From: Fibrobacter sp. UWB5
GTDB taxonomy: Bacteria > Fibrobacterota > Fibrobacteria > Fibrobacterales > Fibrobacteraceae
Direction of reading: 5' to 3'
Assembly (NCBI RefSeq): GCF_002210295.1
Contig: NZ_MWQH01000006.1
Coordinates: 62,001-126,000 of the forward strand
Length of the DNA stretch: 64,000 nucleotides
Below are positions 55,201 through 63,285 of the stretch, in pieces. Positions within the stretch are counted from its first letter, which is position 1. Each line of letters begins with the position of its first letter. The position numbers and the translations under genes were made by a program. The notes under the pieces were generated by a model that had not been told where the DNA came from, ran no database searches, and worked only from the letters and a program-made list of their open reading frames with translations.

Positions 55201-55722
55201 GACCCCGATACGAACATTCCGCTCCCGACAGGCGAGGCGGGCATGATTTTGATCGGTGGCTGCCAGGTGATGCAGGGTTACTTGAAGGACCAGGAACGTA
55301 CCGACAGCGTCATCGTGAAGATTAACGGTATCCGTTACTACCGCACTGGCGACAAGGGCTACCTCGACGAAGACGGATTCTTAACGATTGTGGACCGCTA
55401 CAGCCGATTTGCAAAGCTCGGTGGCGAAATGGTAAGCCTCGGTGCCGTCGAAAAGAAGATTCAGGATACACCGGTCTTGGAAGGCTGCGATTACCTCGTG
55501 ACAACGATTCCGGACTCGGCAAAGGGCGAAAAGATTGTGCTCCTTTACCAGGGCGAAAAAGACCCGAAGGACGTGCTTTCGGAACTGCGCGCAAGCAACT
55601 TCCCGCCGATTATGTTGCCTTCGCTTGCATTCCAGGTCGAAAAAGTGCCTAAGCTCGGTACGGGCAAGGCCGACTTTACTACCGCGAAAAAGCTCGCCAA
55701 GGAACTTGCTGGTGTAAAATAA
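52294..55722 (+). CDS. MFS transporter - PlsC acyltransferase - acyl-CoA/ACP ligase fusion (LplT-Aas type)
   Basis: The 1142-residue protein joins three modules. Residues 1-405 are an MFS-type transporter with about 12 helices, like the lysophospholipid flippase LplT. Residues about 415-620 are a PlsC acyltransferase with GNHHSFIDW (HxxxxD motif) near 440 and FPTGEVSK where most family members have FPEGT. Residues about 640-1142 are an AMP-forming ligase with VFSSGSEGTPKGVLLSH near 780, GYGCTETAPVASVNTE, YRTGDKGYLDEDGF and the C-terminal Lys in LGTGKADF. Such fusions import and re-acylate lysophospholipids. AGAAGG precedes the ATG. Confidence 0.93.
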   Translation: MWKTKGAIRYFLSILAMTFVQMGVFIYAQKILSGSFTNVESGQTWQAFMLQIFFLAPYILMVFFAGFFTNKFSKNKVLAWSALFMTVFVIAQAILVSCNCPRVAFWLSIGLSCGFAVHSAAKYGILKEMFGVRNLSFANAFLQIFGLGGIICASWLAVVGVNLINLESLHSYAAVNFITSKSIVIPWILASVAVLGTVASFLVPKVKYENPNVNIENVKKHLSLGWRVPTLRASIIALSMFWALAQVFVLMYQDVSGSNDIDTIQNYLAFAIAGLMVGSIIAATKSRDFIETGFIPMGMIGVSVCMFLVPFFVHPVALVVLYSLTGVFGGLFLVPVNALLQYNTRPNNSGSVLALANMIQAIVLIVFLFLFSAFVRYTDIEPQRYFLGIAIISMLVFVWTISNLPQALLRSMLKLVFNRYKIRVLGVQNIPNEGPVLLVGNHHSFIDWAMLQMASPRALCIASNKDHFERWYLRAVLKRLGMIRIDNNNPKEAMDKIHEALLAGKAVVIFPTGEVSKSPHVEPFTIDYSSAVDDTHAMIIPFYIQGLWGSNYSYSGSDMYGASAERAVTVAFGKAIPANTPPNEIRAIVRQISIDAWKYAVKFVRPIAASWIRTCKRYVKHGPAIYNTDGGHFSGYKLMGAVMAFRGLLKHKLDKDEQNIGIMLPPSPAGVIVNLVLWVMGKTNVNLNYTSSVDNVKYCCEKADVKTVISSKQFIQKLKGRGNDYSKVASDKVRILYAEDLMKEIPKAKIAALLVTCIILPSWLIRCIFCKRTSIDDTAVIVFSSGSEGTPKGVLLSHRNLMGNIQQLACILNVSRGDVMLSELPLFHSFGLTVTTLLNLTEGCPIVAVADPTDVKTMARVCAEFHVTCMVATPTFLRAFTVSRYVHPLVFKYVRVIIAGAEALRPELATAFRLKFGKEIYEGYGCTETAPVASVNTENTLRNDYMTLQVNNKPGTVGPALPGTQFLIVDPDTNIPLPTGEAGMILIGGCQVMQGYLKDQERTDSVIVKINGIRYYRTGDKGYLDEDGFLTIVDRYSRFAKLGGEMVSLGAVEKKIQDTPVLEGCDYLVTTIPDSAKGEKIVLLYQGEKDPKDVLSELRASNFPPIMLPSLAFQVEKVPKLGTGKADFTTAKKLAKELAGVK

Positions 55723-55725
55723 TGC

Positions 55726-55803
55726 GAACAAATGTGAAATGTGGAATGAGTAATGGATAATTTTGTAATTTAACATCACACATCTCACATCACACATCAT
55801 AAA
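55726..55803. repeat. ATGTGGAATGAGTAAT-family intergenic repeat, copy 2
   Basis: The block contains ATGTGGAATGAGTAAT, as at 34214-34275, followed by several CACATC strings that can pair back with it. It begins just after the stop codon of the MFS-PlsC-ligase gene and ends just before the next start codon. Confidence 0.65.
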
Positions 55804-55809
55804 TCGCTT

Positions 55810-56793
55810 ATGAATTTTGAACAGAAAAACACTGGTTTAACCCCGATTCGTACAGCACGAGTGATTTCATCACTGATTGCCCTGGTGGGTATGGTTTTCC
55901 TGTTCTTGGAACGAATGCTTTCTGCGGTGCTGGAAATGGCGTCCGAAGGCGTTCAGCTCGGCCTTACTCGCTATGACAGCTTTACTGGCCGAATGGCGCT
56001 CCAGAATTTTGCCGAAGACCGCCAACTGTTCAAAATGCTTCAAGATGTTCAGGAATTGCTTCCTTCGGCGGAATCTGCCCTGGCCGTTTTCTTGTTTATT
56101 GCAATCGTGTTGCTCGCCATCGCATTGGTGGGACTCGCTTTGCCTAGGCTGTTGGTGCATGTTCTTGTGGCCATCAAGCTCCTTAAATGGGAATCTGATG
56201 GTACCGAAGAAGAAGGCGAAGAGACGTCTTTCCGTGAAATTTTGACCAAAATCGGTGAAATCCCGCTCAAAAAGCTTGCGATTCCTGCCGCCGTGATTGT
56301 CGTTTTGGTGGGCGGTTTCGCAGGGATTCGTAGTTGCCAGGAATCTGCAAAGCTTGCTTCTGTCGATTCCGCTGTCGAAGACTTGGAACAGCATACCCTA
56401 GACTATATCAAGGCACAAAAGGCCTATTTTGGCAGGACCAAGACTGTTGGAGGGCCAAAGGCCTTGCAATTGCCGGACACCTCGTCTTCGGACTACTTTG
56501 AATACAAAGTGACTGGTGCGCGCTATACCGCCATTTCGAGAGTGCCTATCGAGAATTGCCCTGCAGGCACCAAATGGAGCGTGTATTCCGAAGCAAAGGG
56601 CGTTTTTACCAAGGAATTGGCACTTTACAGGCAACCTCCCAAGGTTCCGGCCTGCATAAGCATTACGCCGAACTACAAGAATATTGGCCGCCCCGAAAAG
56701 AACAAGAAAGTCGAAGATCCGAAGGCAAAAGACCAGAAAACCAAGGATTCGACTGCCAAAGACCAAAAGGCAAAAGAACCCGAAAAGAAGTAA
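55810..56793 (+). CDS. Membrane protein with pseudopilin-like C-terminal domain
   Basis: The 327-residue protein has three hydrophobic helices (about 17-35, 92-120 and 155-177), the first two flanking a soluble loop. After the last helix comes a domain (about 185-285) with the look of a type IV pilin/pseudopilin globular domain: an amphipathic start (VEDLEQHTLDYIKAQKAYFG), then YKVTGARYTAISRV and a Cys pair (NCPAGTKWSVY; PACISITP). The end is a Lys/Asp-rich low-complexity tail. No ribosome binding site is visible. The function is unknown; the pilin likeness is tentative. Confidence 0.65.
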   Translation: MNFEQKNTGLTPIRTARVISSLIALVGMVFLFLERMLSAVLEMASEGVQLGLTRYDSFTGRMALQNFAEDRQLFKMLQDVQELLPSAESALAVFLFIAIVLLAIALVGLALPRLLVHVLVAIKLLKWESDGTEEEGEETSFREILTKIGEIPLKKLAIPAAVIVVLVGGFAGIRSCQESAKLASVDSAVEDLEQHTLDYIKAQKAYFGRTKTVGGPKALQLPDTSSSDYFEYKVTGARYTAISRVPIENCPAGTKWSVYSEAKGVFTKELALYRQPPKVPACISITPNYKNIGRPEKNKKVEDPKAKDQKTKDSTAKDQKAKEPEKK

Positions 56794-56915
56794 TTCTGGC
56801 GTTGAACCTTGTTCACCGACATAATGTTTAATTTCATATACAAAGGCTCGTTTTAGTTAAACGAGCTTATATTTATTTATATCGCCCATGTGGGTGTGTT
56901 GTTTGGGAAAAATGT

Positions 56916-59195
56916 ATGAAAATCAATCATGGTATAAATTTTGCCATGGCGGTATTTTGCGCAGGTGCCGTAAGCGCGAACGCCGCCATTGAATGGGTAA
57001 ACCAGTGCACCAGTAACGGCTTTACGCTGATTGCCGAATCGGATCATTTTGAGGTCTGCAAGAAGCCTACGACTGACGATGGCCAAGCGAACAACGTCTC
57101 GATTCCGAATGCGGATGCGCAGGGCGTGCTCACGTCGCTCGAAAAAGTTTATTCTTTCTATATCGATTCGCTCGGCTGGATGCTTCCGTTCCCGAAAAGC
57201 CCCGATAAAAAACTCAAGAGCAACATTTATGTGTTCGACAATTCCGTGATGGCGGCGCTCTACGGCGGGCAGGACTACGTGAAAGGCTTGAACAATGAAT
57301 TCGGCCCCGGAATGTGGATTGGCGTGGGCTCGCTGAAGGATTACTGGGGCACGTCGCATGAGTTCGCACATGGCCTGCAAGGGGTTGCGGGCTGGATGGG
57401 TAACAATAGCCATTCGGGCTGGTTTGCCGAAAGCCATGCGAACTGGATGGCGCACCAGTACAATCCGAATGACGCCCATTGCTCGGAATACCTGATTAAT
57501 TATCCGTACCTGTATTACGGTTCTACGCGTGACCGCTACTGCAACTGGCAGTTCCTGGAACACCTCAAGGAAGAATTCGGCGGCGGTCACAAGGGTGCCC
57601 ACGAGGTGAACCGTATTTGGATGGAATCGATCCGCGATGGCGAAGACGGCCGCATGGAGCAGACGCCGTTTAGTGCGATGATGATGGTTTACGGTTGGAC
57701 GCTCGATAGCTTGAACCAGCAGTTCGGCAAGTTCGCGATGAAGAACGCGACGCTCGAGTATGCACCCGCAAAGAAGGCTTTGTATAAAAAATCCTATGGC
57801 GACTATGAATTCAAGACGCGTCGTGACGCCAGTTGGGGCGACAATTACCGCAGGCACACGCGCGTGACCATGTTGAACAAGATGGAATGCGTGGCGGGCG
57901 AGGAGTGCGCGGACCGCTACATTTCGCCGAGTTATTGGGCGCCACAGCGCTGGGGCTACAACCTAGTGCGAATCTATCCGGATTCTGCAGGAAAGGTAAC
58001 GGTCAAATTCCGCGGAATCGCGCAGGACAAGCCGGCCGTGAATGGCTACACTTGCTTTGGCGATAATACGGACTACTACAAGGGCAAAACGTACAAATGG
58101 TGCAATTACGCGCCCGACAAGCTGCCGGACCCGGCCTCGGGCTGGACGGTCGGGCTAGTCGCGGAGGGCGCGGACGGAACGCCCCGTTACAGCGAGATGA
58201 AGCACGGGACCGGATTCAATCTCGACATCGAGACGAAGGCAAACGACAAGGCATTGTGGCTTGCCGTGACGGCGACTCCGACCGAGATGCAGACGATTTT
58301 GTGGGACCAGTTCTACTACAGCGTTTACCGCTACCCGTACATGATCGAGGTGGTAAACGGTGCTCCCGAAGGCTACAATAAGGACTTCTGGAAACCCGCA
58401 AATTCAAGCGGATATACGAAACACAGCAACGGCGGCGGCCTCGTGAGTAGCAAGGCGAAAGTAGACGCCTCCGTGTACGTGGGTCCCGATGCGGTCGTGA
58501 ACGGTGGCACCGTTTCTGGAAACGCCCGCATCGAAGACTTCGCGGTCGTAGACGGTGGAACCATTAGCGGGAATGCCGTAGTCCGCGGGCGCGCACTCGT
58601 GACTGCAGGTACCATTGGCGACGATGCCGTGCTCGAAGAAGACGCGTGGCTTGTAAGCGGGAGCATTAGCGGCAAGGCAAAGGTCGGCGCGCTTTCGATT
58701 ATCGTGAATACGACCGTGACCGACAATGCTCAAGTCTATGGCGTGATGTGGGCATTAAACGGCAAAAAGTTGAGCGGAACTGCTCAACTCCGCGGCGACC
58801 TCGAAAACAACTTCGACAAGGAACTCACGAAGGGGATCTTCTACGGCATGGTCGACAACGGAATGCTTAACAATGCAAACTACGGCGCAAACCTTACGAC
58901 TCCGCCAACCGACGCAACCGCAAGCCTGGATAAGGCCGTATGGTATGCCGTGGCCGACGATTCGACTGAAACGGGTCCTTCTAAATTAATCAATACTCAA
59001 AGCCTGCGCCTGAATCTCGCGGACAATGCTTTCGATGTGTTCAATTTGAACGGCAAGCACCTGGGTGTCGTTAAAAACGGAACTCAAGGTCAAATTTCGC
59101 TGCAAGAATCTTTGCGCAAGGCGGGCCTGAACGCGGGCACATACCTTATTCGCGGCAAGGAATCTAATAAAATGCTCCGCGTGAACTTGCGTTAA
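56916..59195 (+). CDS. Secreted DUF6055-like metalloprotein with left-handed beta-helix and C-terminal tail
   Basis: The 759-residue protein has a signal peptide (about 1-24). The next domain (about 25-300) contains TSHEFAHGLQG near 146, an HExxH zinc motif, and GWFAESHANWMAHQ, which matches the DUF6055 family. A beta-sandwich region follows (about 330-490). From about 505 to 615 lies a run of hexapeptide-like repeats (VYVGPDAVVNGGTVSGNAR, then ISGNAVVRGRALV), the signature of a left-handed beta-helix. The tail (FDVFNLNGKHLGVV ... LRVNLR) resembles sorting tails of other secreted proteins here. It is likely a surface or secreted hydrolase; the substrate is unknown. Confidence 0.8.
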   Translation: MKINHGINFAMAVFCAGAVSANAAIEWVNQCTSNGFTLIAESDHFEVCKKPTTDDGQANNVSIPNADAQGVLTSLEKVYSFYIDSLGWMLPFPKSPDKKLKSNIYVFDNSVMAALYGGQDYVKGLNNEFGPGMWIGVGSLKDYWGTSHEFAHGLQGVAGWMGNNSHSGWFAESHANWMAHQYNPNDAHCSEYLINYPYLYYGSTRDRYCNWQFLEHLKEEFGGGHKGAHEVNRIWMESIRDGEDGRMEQTPFSAMMMVYGWTLDSLNQQFGKFAMKNATLEYAPAKKALYKKSYGDYEFKTRRDASWGDNYRRHTRVTMLNKMECVAGEECADRYISPSYWAPQRWGYNLVRIYPDSAGKVTVKFRGIAQDKPAVNGYTCFGDNTDYYKGKTYKWCNYAPDKLPDPASGWTVGLVAEGADGTPRYSEMKHGTGFNLDIETKANDKALWLAVTATPTEMQTILWDQFYYSVYRYPYMIEVVNGAPEGYNKDFWKPANSSGYTKHSNGGGLVSSKAKVDASVYVGPDAVVNGGTVSGNARIEDFAVVDGGTISGNAVVRGRALVTAGTIGDDAVLEEDAWLVSGSISGKAKVGALSIIVNTTVTDNAQVYGVMWALNGKKLSGTAQLRGDLENNFDKELTKGIFYGMVDNGMLNNANYGANLTTPPTDATASLDKAVWYAVADDSTETGPSKLINTQSLRLNLADNAFDVFNLNGKHLGVVKNGTQGQISLQESLRKAGLNAGTYLIRGKESNKMLRVNLR

Positions 59196-59197
59196 AC

Positions 59198-59275
59198 GGG
59201 GTTTTAGGGGTGCCCCCTAGGAGAGGAGGGTAGCGAACAACGCAGTGTGAGCGAGGGGGGAGTCTTTCCCCTTTG
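59198..59275. repeat. GGGGTTTTAGGGG-type interspersed repeat, copy 2
   Basis: The plus strand runs GGGGTTTTAGGGGTG, CCCCCTAGGAGAGGAGGGT, GAACAACGCAGTGTGAGCGA and GGGGGGAG. This matches the reverse complement of 45070-45160 in order. Confidence 0.7.
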
Positions 59276-59322
59276 TTCATTTTTTGTTATAATAATGGTT
59301 AGCATAAGAAGGGGAGCGTCGA

Positions 59323-60324
59323 ATGCTAAAAATTGTCCTCATAGCACTGGCTTTGTTCAGTGCGGCGAGCTTTGCGCAGGATCCAAACCTGCACATTTAT
59401 CTCGCATATGGACAATCCAATATGCAAGGTGTAGCACCCTACATCGATGCCGATTTTGAAACAAATCCCCGTTTTTTGGTACTTCGTGCCGCTGATTTTT
59501 CGGACCAGAAGGTTGGCGAATTTTATTTGGCAAAGCCTCCTATGGGAAACAGCCAATCTATGGTTGGTATTTCTGATTTCTTTGGCCGCAAGATGGTCGA
59601 GGAACTCCCGGATTCTATCACCGTAGCCGTCGCAAATGTCGCTATTGGCGGACAAAGTATTGACTTGTTCGACAAAGACCGCAGTTCGGCCTATTTAGAG
59701 AAAATGAGAAGTCAAGGAACCACTTGGTGGTGGATTCCGCTTTTGAACGAATATGGGGGAGACGTTTACAAGCGCCTTGTCGAAGTGGGTAAAATTGCAA
59801 AAGAGAAAGGCGTTATCAAGGGATTCCTTTTCCACCAGGGCGAAGCGGATTACAACGTGCCCGATTGGCCTCATAGAGTAAAAAAGGTTTATTACGACCT
59901 CCTTTACGATTTGAATCTTGACCCTAAAAAGACGCCCATTTTGATTGGCGAACTTGCACCCACAGGCGATTTTGGATGGCGGAACATTACCGTAAAAATG
60001 GCGGCAGGAATGATTCCGAACGGACATTTGATTTCGGCTGAAGGTTGCTCCGTTCAAAAGGAAACCGACCCCGTAACGCATGAAACCTTCCTATTGCATT
60101 ATACCCGCGAAGGGTACAAAATCCTAGGTGAACGTTACGCTGAAAAAATGCTTGAACTCCTTGAGGAACAAGCGGTATCCGATTCCCTTGAAAAAATGTA
60201 CCATAAGGAATTCGTGAAACCGAAATTGTACTACGATGTCAGGAAGCATGCGGTTTTTATCCACCTTAAAAAACATGGGAAAAATTATAGCTATAAACTA
60301 ATGGGGCGTAGAAAGAACGAATAA
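59323..60324 (+). CDS. Secreted carbohydrate esterase (CE6/SASA-like), copy 1
   Basis: The 333-residue protein has a signal peptide (MLKIVLIALALFSAASFAQ) and an SGNH-hydrolase domain of the SASA/CE6 type: catalytic Ser in IYLAYGQSNMQG near 31, ANVAIGGQSIDLFDKD, GFLFHQGEADYNVPDWP, and a late His in LLHYTREGYKILG. CE6 enzymes deacetylate xylan. GGGGAG precedes the ATG. A short C-terminal tail (KPKLYYDVRKHAVFIHLKKH) follows the catalytic domain. It is a tandem paralogue of the gene at 60411. Confidence 0.88.
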   Translation: MLKIVLIALALFSAASFAQDPNLHIYLAYGQSNMQGVAPYIDADFETNPRFLVLRAADFSDQKVGEFYLAKPPMGNSQSMVGISDFFGRKMVEELPDSITVAVANVAIGGQSIDLFDKDRSSAYLEKMRSQGTTWWWIPLLNEYGGDVYKRLVEVGKIAKEKGVIKGFLFHQGEADYNVPDWPHRVKKVYYDLLYDLNLDPKKTPILIGELAPTGDFGWRNITVKMAAGMIPNGHLISAEGCSVQKETDPVTHETFLLHYTREGYKILGERYAEKMLELLEEQAVSDSLEKMYHKEFVKPKLYYDVRKHAVFIHLKKHGKNYSYKLMGRRKNE

Positions 60325-60336
60325 ATGCATTTTTGT

Positions 60337-60370
60337 ACAAATGCAAACTCCATTTTTCATTTGCATTTGT
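60337..60370. repeat. Inverted repeat between the esterase genes
   Basis: ACAAATGCAAA (60337-60347) and TTTGCATTTGT (60360-60370) form a perfect 11-bp stem with a 12-nt loop. The ends resemble the CAAATGC...GCATTTG element at 7013 and 36055, so it may be a reduced relative or a terminator. Confidence 0.6.
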
Positions 60371-60410
60371 TATCTTGGTTTTGTTTGGTGTGGAAAAAAA
60401 AGAGGTTTAC

Positions 60411-61496
60411 ATGTTTGGAAAATCCCTGTTTTTGACGACGGCGCTTTGTGTCGCCGCCTTGGCTCAAGACCCTAATCTGCATATCTACCTGGCCTACGGA
60501 CAATCGAATATGTCGGGGCAGGCAACAGTGACCGATGCGGATCGTCAAACAAATCCGCGGTTCCAGGTACTGCGTGCAGGAAACCATTCCGGGCAAACCG
60601 TGGGCGAGTTTTACCCGGCGGCACCCCCGATGGGGCATAGCGGTTCCAAGGTCGGCATTGTCGATTTCTTTGGTCGCAAAATGATCAAGGAATTGCCAGA
60701 TAGCATTACGGTGGCGGTTGCGAATGTGGCGATTGGCGGACAGAGCATTGACTTGTTCGATAAGGACCGTAATGCAGCTTATGTGCAGAATGCCAAGAAC
60801 AAAAACGATACTTGGTGGATTCAGTATCTGAATGAATACGGTGGCGATGTGCACAAGCGTATTGTCGAGATGGGAAAAATCGCAAAGCAGAAAGGAGTCA
60901 TCAAAGGGTTTCTCTTCCATCAGGGAGAAGCGGATTACCAGATGAACGACTGGCCGAAACGCGTCAAGAAGGTTTATGACCAGTTCATTGAAGAACTGGA
61001 ACTCGACCCGGAAAAGACTCCGATTCTGATTGGCGAACTCGCTCCTACGGGTGACCTCGGTTGGCGTAACGACGCTGTAAAGCAGGCGGCAGACCTTATC
61101 CCGAACGGGCACTTGATTTCTGCCCAGGGGTGCCCGGCACTTAAGGAAGCCAGCTATACGCTGCACTTTACGCGCGAAGGTTACCAGACGTTTGGCGAAC
61201 GCTATGCCGAAAAAATGCTGGAACTTTTGAAGGCTCAAGAACCCGAGCCCGATACGACCTCAAAAGATACCGTGAAGACGGACTCCACGCTACAAGATTC
61301 TTCCAAGATTGATTCCGTCAAAACAGATTCGACGGCGCAAGACAGTACGATTGCAATCCGTAGTATGCCGCGCCTGCAGGCTGTAGAATCGAATCAGCCG
61401 AAGCTCTATTACGACAAAAAGGAACAGGCTCTGTTCGTTCGCTTCAAGAAGAACGGGCGAGAATTCCGCTACCGCGTCACTGGCAGCAAGAACTAG
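60411..61496 (+). CDS. Secreted carbohydrate esterase (CE6/SASA-like), copy 2
   Basis: The 361-residue protein matches copy 1 over the catalytic domain: signal peptide (MFGKSLFLTTALCVAALAQ), IYLAYGQSNMSGQ near 28, ANVAIGGQSIDLFDKD, GFLFHQGEADYQMNDWP and LHFTREGYQTFG. It differs by a Thr/Ser/Asp-rich linker (about 282-320) before the shared end KLYYDKKEQALFVRFKKNGR. I start at ATG 60411, preceded by AGAGG; the longer frame from 60333 crosses the inverted repeat. Acetylxylan esterase activity fits the nearby GH43 genes. Confidence 0.9.
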   Translation: MFGKSLFLTTALCVAALAQDPNLHIYLAYGQSNMSGQATVTDADRQTNPRFQVLRAGNHSGQTVGEFYPAAPPMGHSGSKVGIVDFFGRKMIKELPDSITVAVANVAIGGQSIDLFDKDRNAAYVQNAKNKNDTWWIQYLNEYGGDVHKRIVEMGKIAKQKGVIKGFLFHQGEADYQMNDWPKRVKKVYDQFIEELELDPEKTPILIGELAPTGDLGWRNDAVKQAADLIPNGHLISAQGCPALKEASYTLHFTREGYQTFGERYAEKMLELLKAQEPEPDTTSKDTVKTDSTLQDSSKIDSVKTDSTAQDSTIAIRSMPRLQAVESNQPKLYYDKKEQALFVRFKKNGREFRYRVTGSKN

Positions 61497-61520
61497 GACT
61501 GAACGATTAAAGATATAAGC

Positions 61521-61551
61521 AAAAAGCCCCGGATTGAATCCGGGGCTTTTT
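61521..61551. terminator. Bidirectional terminator
   Basis: AAAAAGCCCCGGATT and AATCCGGGGCTTTTT are near-perfect mirror arms, so the same hairpin terminates both the esterase gene (plus) and trpB (minus). Confidence 0.9.
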
Positions 61552-61570
61552 AAACGATTGTCGAACGGAA

Positions 61571-62956
61571 TTAGCCGTTTACCTGCGGAAGCTGGGCGAG
61601 GCTCTTGGCGATGTCTTCATCCGTCGGGATGTAGTCGCTCATTTCGCCGTCGTTGAACTTCTGGTAGGCAACCATGTCGAAGTAACCCGTACCGGTGAGG
61701 CCGAACACGATGTTCTTGGCCTGGCCAGATTCCTTGCACTTGAGGGCTTCGTCAATCGTTGCGCGGATAGCGTGGCTGGATTCCGGAGCCGGGAGAATGC
61801 CTTCGGTCTGGGCGAAGAGCTTGGCGGCTTCGAACACCTTGGTCTGTTCCACAGACGTTGCACGCATCAGGCCCTGATCGTAGAGTTCAGAGAGGATGCT
61901 GCTCATGCCGTGGTAGCGGAGACCACCGGCGTGGTTGGCAGACGGGATGAAACTGGAGCCGAGGGTGTACATCTTGGCCAGCGGGCAAACCTTACCGGTA
62001 TCGCAGAAGTCGTAAGCGTACTTACCGCGAGTGAAGCTCGGGCAGCTTGCCGGTTCCACAGCGAGAATATCGTAGTCGGCTTCGCCACGGAGCTTTTCAC
62101 CGATGAACGGGCTCACGAGACCACCGAGGTTAGAACCACCGCCAGCGCAACCGATGATGAGGTCGGCCTTCACGCCGAGCTTGTCGAGAGCTGCCTTCGT
62201 TTCGAGACCGATCACGGACTGGTGGAGGAGCACCTGGTTCAGCACGGAACCAAGAACGTAGCGGTAACCCGGCTGCTTCACGGCGGCTTCCACGGCTTCA
62301 GAAATGGCGCAGCCGAGGCTGCCCGTGGTGCCCGGGAATTCGGCGTTGATCTTCTTACCGATTTCGGTGGTCATGGAAGGCGACGGGGTGACGCTTGCAC
62401 CGTAGGTGCGCATGACTTCGCGGCGGAACGGCTTCTGTTCGTAAGAAACCTTCACCATGTAAACCTGGCAGTCCAGTCCGAAGAAGGCACTGGACATCGA
62501 AAGGGCGGTGCCCCACTGGCCTGCACCCGTTTCAGTCGTCACGCCCTTGAGGCCCTGCTTCTTGGCGTAGTAGGCCTGAGCGATGGCGGAATTGAGCTTG
62601 TGAGAACCCGAGGTGTTGTTGCCTTCGAACTTGTAGTAGATGTGGGCCGGAGTGCCGAGAGCCTGTTCGAGGAAGTAAGCGCGAACGAGCGGAGACGGAC
62701 GGTACATCTTGTAGAACGTGCGGATGTCTTCCGGAATTTCGATGTACGGAGTATCGTTATCGAGTTCCTGCTTGATGAGTTCGTCGCAGAAAACCGGCTG
62801 AAGGTCTTCGAAGGTCACCGGCTTGCCGGTACCCGGGTTCAGGAGAGGAGCGGGCTTCTTCTTCATGTCGGCACGGACGTTGTACCATGCCTTCGGGAGT
62901 TCATCTTCTTTAAGGTAAGTCTTGACCTGACCTTCGATTTTGAGCGAGTTTCTCAT
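61571..62956 (-). CDS. trpB: Tryptophan synthase beta chain, TrpB2 type
   Basis: The 461-residue PLP enzyme condenses indole with serine. PLP Lys lies in NTSGSHKLNSA near 117, the phosphate loop in GCAGGGSNLGGLV, and TETGAGQWGTALS is the active-site loop with the catalytic Glu region. The longer N-terminus (about 90 residues before the core) and the sequence RPSPLVRAYFLEQ mark it as TrpB2, the stand-alone paralogue, not the TrpA-partner TrpB1. I start at ATG 62956 after AAAGGAAC. No other trp gene is nearby, which fits a stand-alone indole-salvage role. Confidence 0.94.
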   Translation of the reverse strand: MRNSLKIEGQVKTYLKEDELPKAWYNVRADMKKKPAPLLNPGTGKPVTFEDLQPVFCDELIKQELDNDTPYIEIPEDIRTFYKMYRPSPLVRAYFLEQALGTPAHIYYKFEGNNTSGSHKLNSAIAQAYYAKKQGLKGVTTETGAGQWGTALSMSSAFFGLDCQVYMVKVSYEQKPFRREVMRTYGASVTPSPSMTTEIGKKINAEFPGTTGSLGCAISEAVEAAVKQPGYRYVLGSVLNQVLLHQSVIGLETKAALDKLGVKADLIIGCAGGGSNLGGLVSPFIGEKLRGEADYDILAVEPASCPSFTRGKYAYDFCDTGKVCPLAKMYTLGSSFIPSANHAGGLRYHGMSSILSELYDQGLMRATSVEQTKVFEAAKLFAQTEGILPAPESSHAIRATIDEALKCKESGQAKNIVFGLTGTGYFDMVAYQKFNDGEMSDYIPTDEDIAKSLAQLPQVNG

Positions 62957-63074
62957 ATATGTTCCTTTTTTGCGGTCCGCCAGGGGCGCAACCAAAATTT
63001 TGCCCTAACAATATAAAAAAAAACGAATGTAGCCCAATGAGGTTGTTCTCGCCAAGTAGTTTAATTTGGAATAG

Positions 63075-63102
63075 TTGACAGATAAAATTTTTTTAGTAAA
63101 TT
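63075..63102 (+). promoter_or_regulatory. Promoter of the 58-codon ORF, leaderless
   Basis: TTGACA (63075-63080), 16 bp and TAAATT (63097-63102) form a promoter whose start site would be at about the ATG 63109. No ribosome binding site precedes that ATG. Confidence 0.6.
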
Positions 63103-63108
63103 CAAAGT

Positions 63109-63285
63109 ATGGCTATCAATCATAACCTATTTACTGGGCAGACGGAACTAGCAGGGGAGGTCCGCGTGTCGCATGCTGGCGAGGGCGCAAAAACGCTCCC
63201 GGTCCACAGCGGTAAGAAATTCATTAGACTCCGCCCGCATTCCCGTAAACCTAAAGCACAAAATAAACAGACCAAAGAAGTTTGA
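63109..63285 (+). CDS. Small basic protein, 58 residues, unknown function
   Basis: ATG 63109 opens a frame of 58 codons (MAINHNLFTGQTELAGEVRV ... KPKAQNKQTKEV). The C-terminal half is basic (KKFIRLRPHSRKPKAQNKQ). A good promoter lies directly upstream with the predicted start at the ATG. The last codons and the stop lie inside the first of three hairpins (63270-63316). I do not recognise the protein. Promoter fit and amino-acid composition favour a real gene; the evidence is limited. Confidence 0.55.
   Translation: MAINHNLFTGQTELAGEVRVSHAGEGAKTLPVHSGKKFIRLRPHSRKPKAQNKQTKEV

Noticed and set aside
56877-57857. A 326-codon minus-strand frame
   Set aside because: Antisense of the DUF6055-like gene; no homology seen and composition is abnormal.
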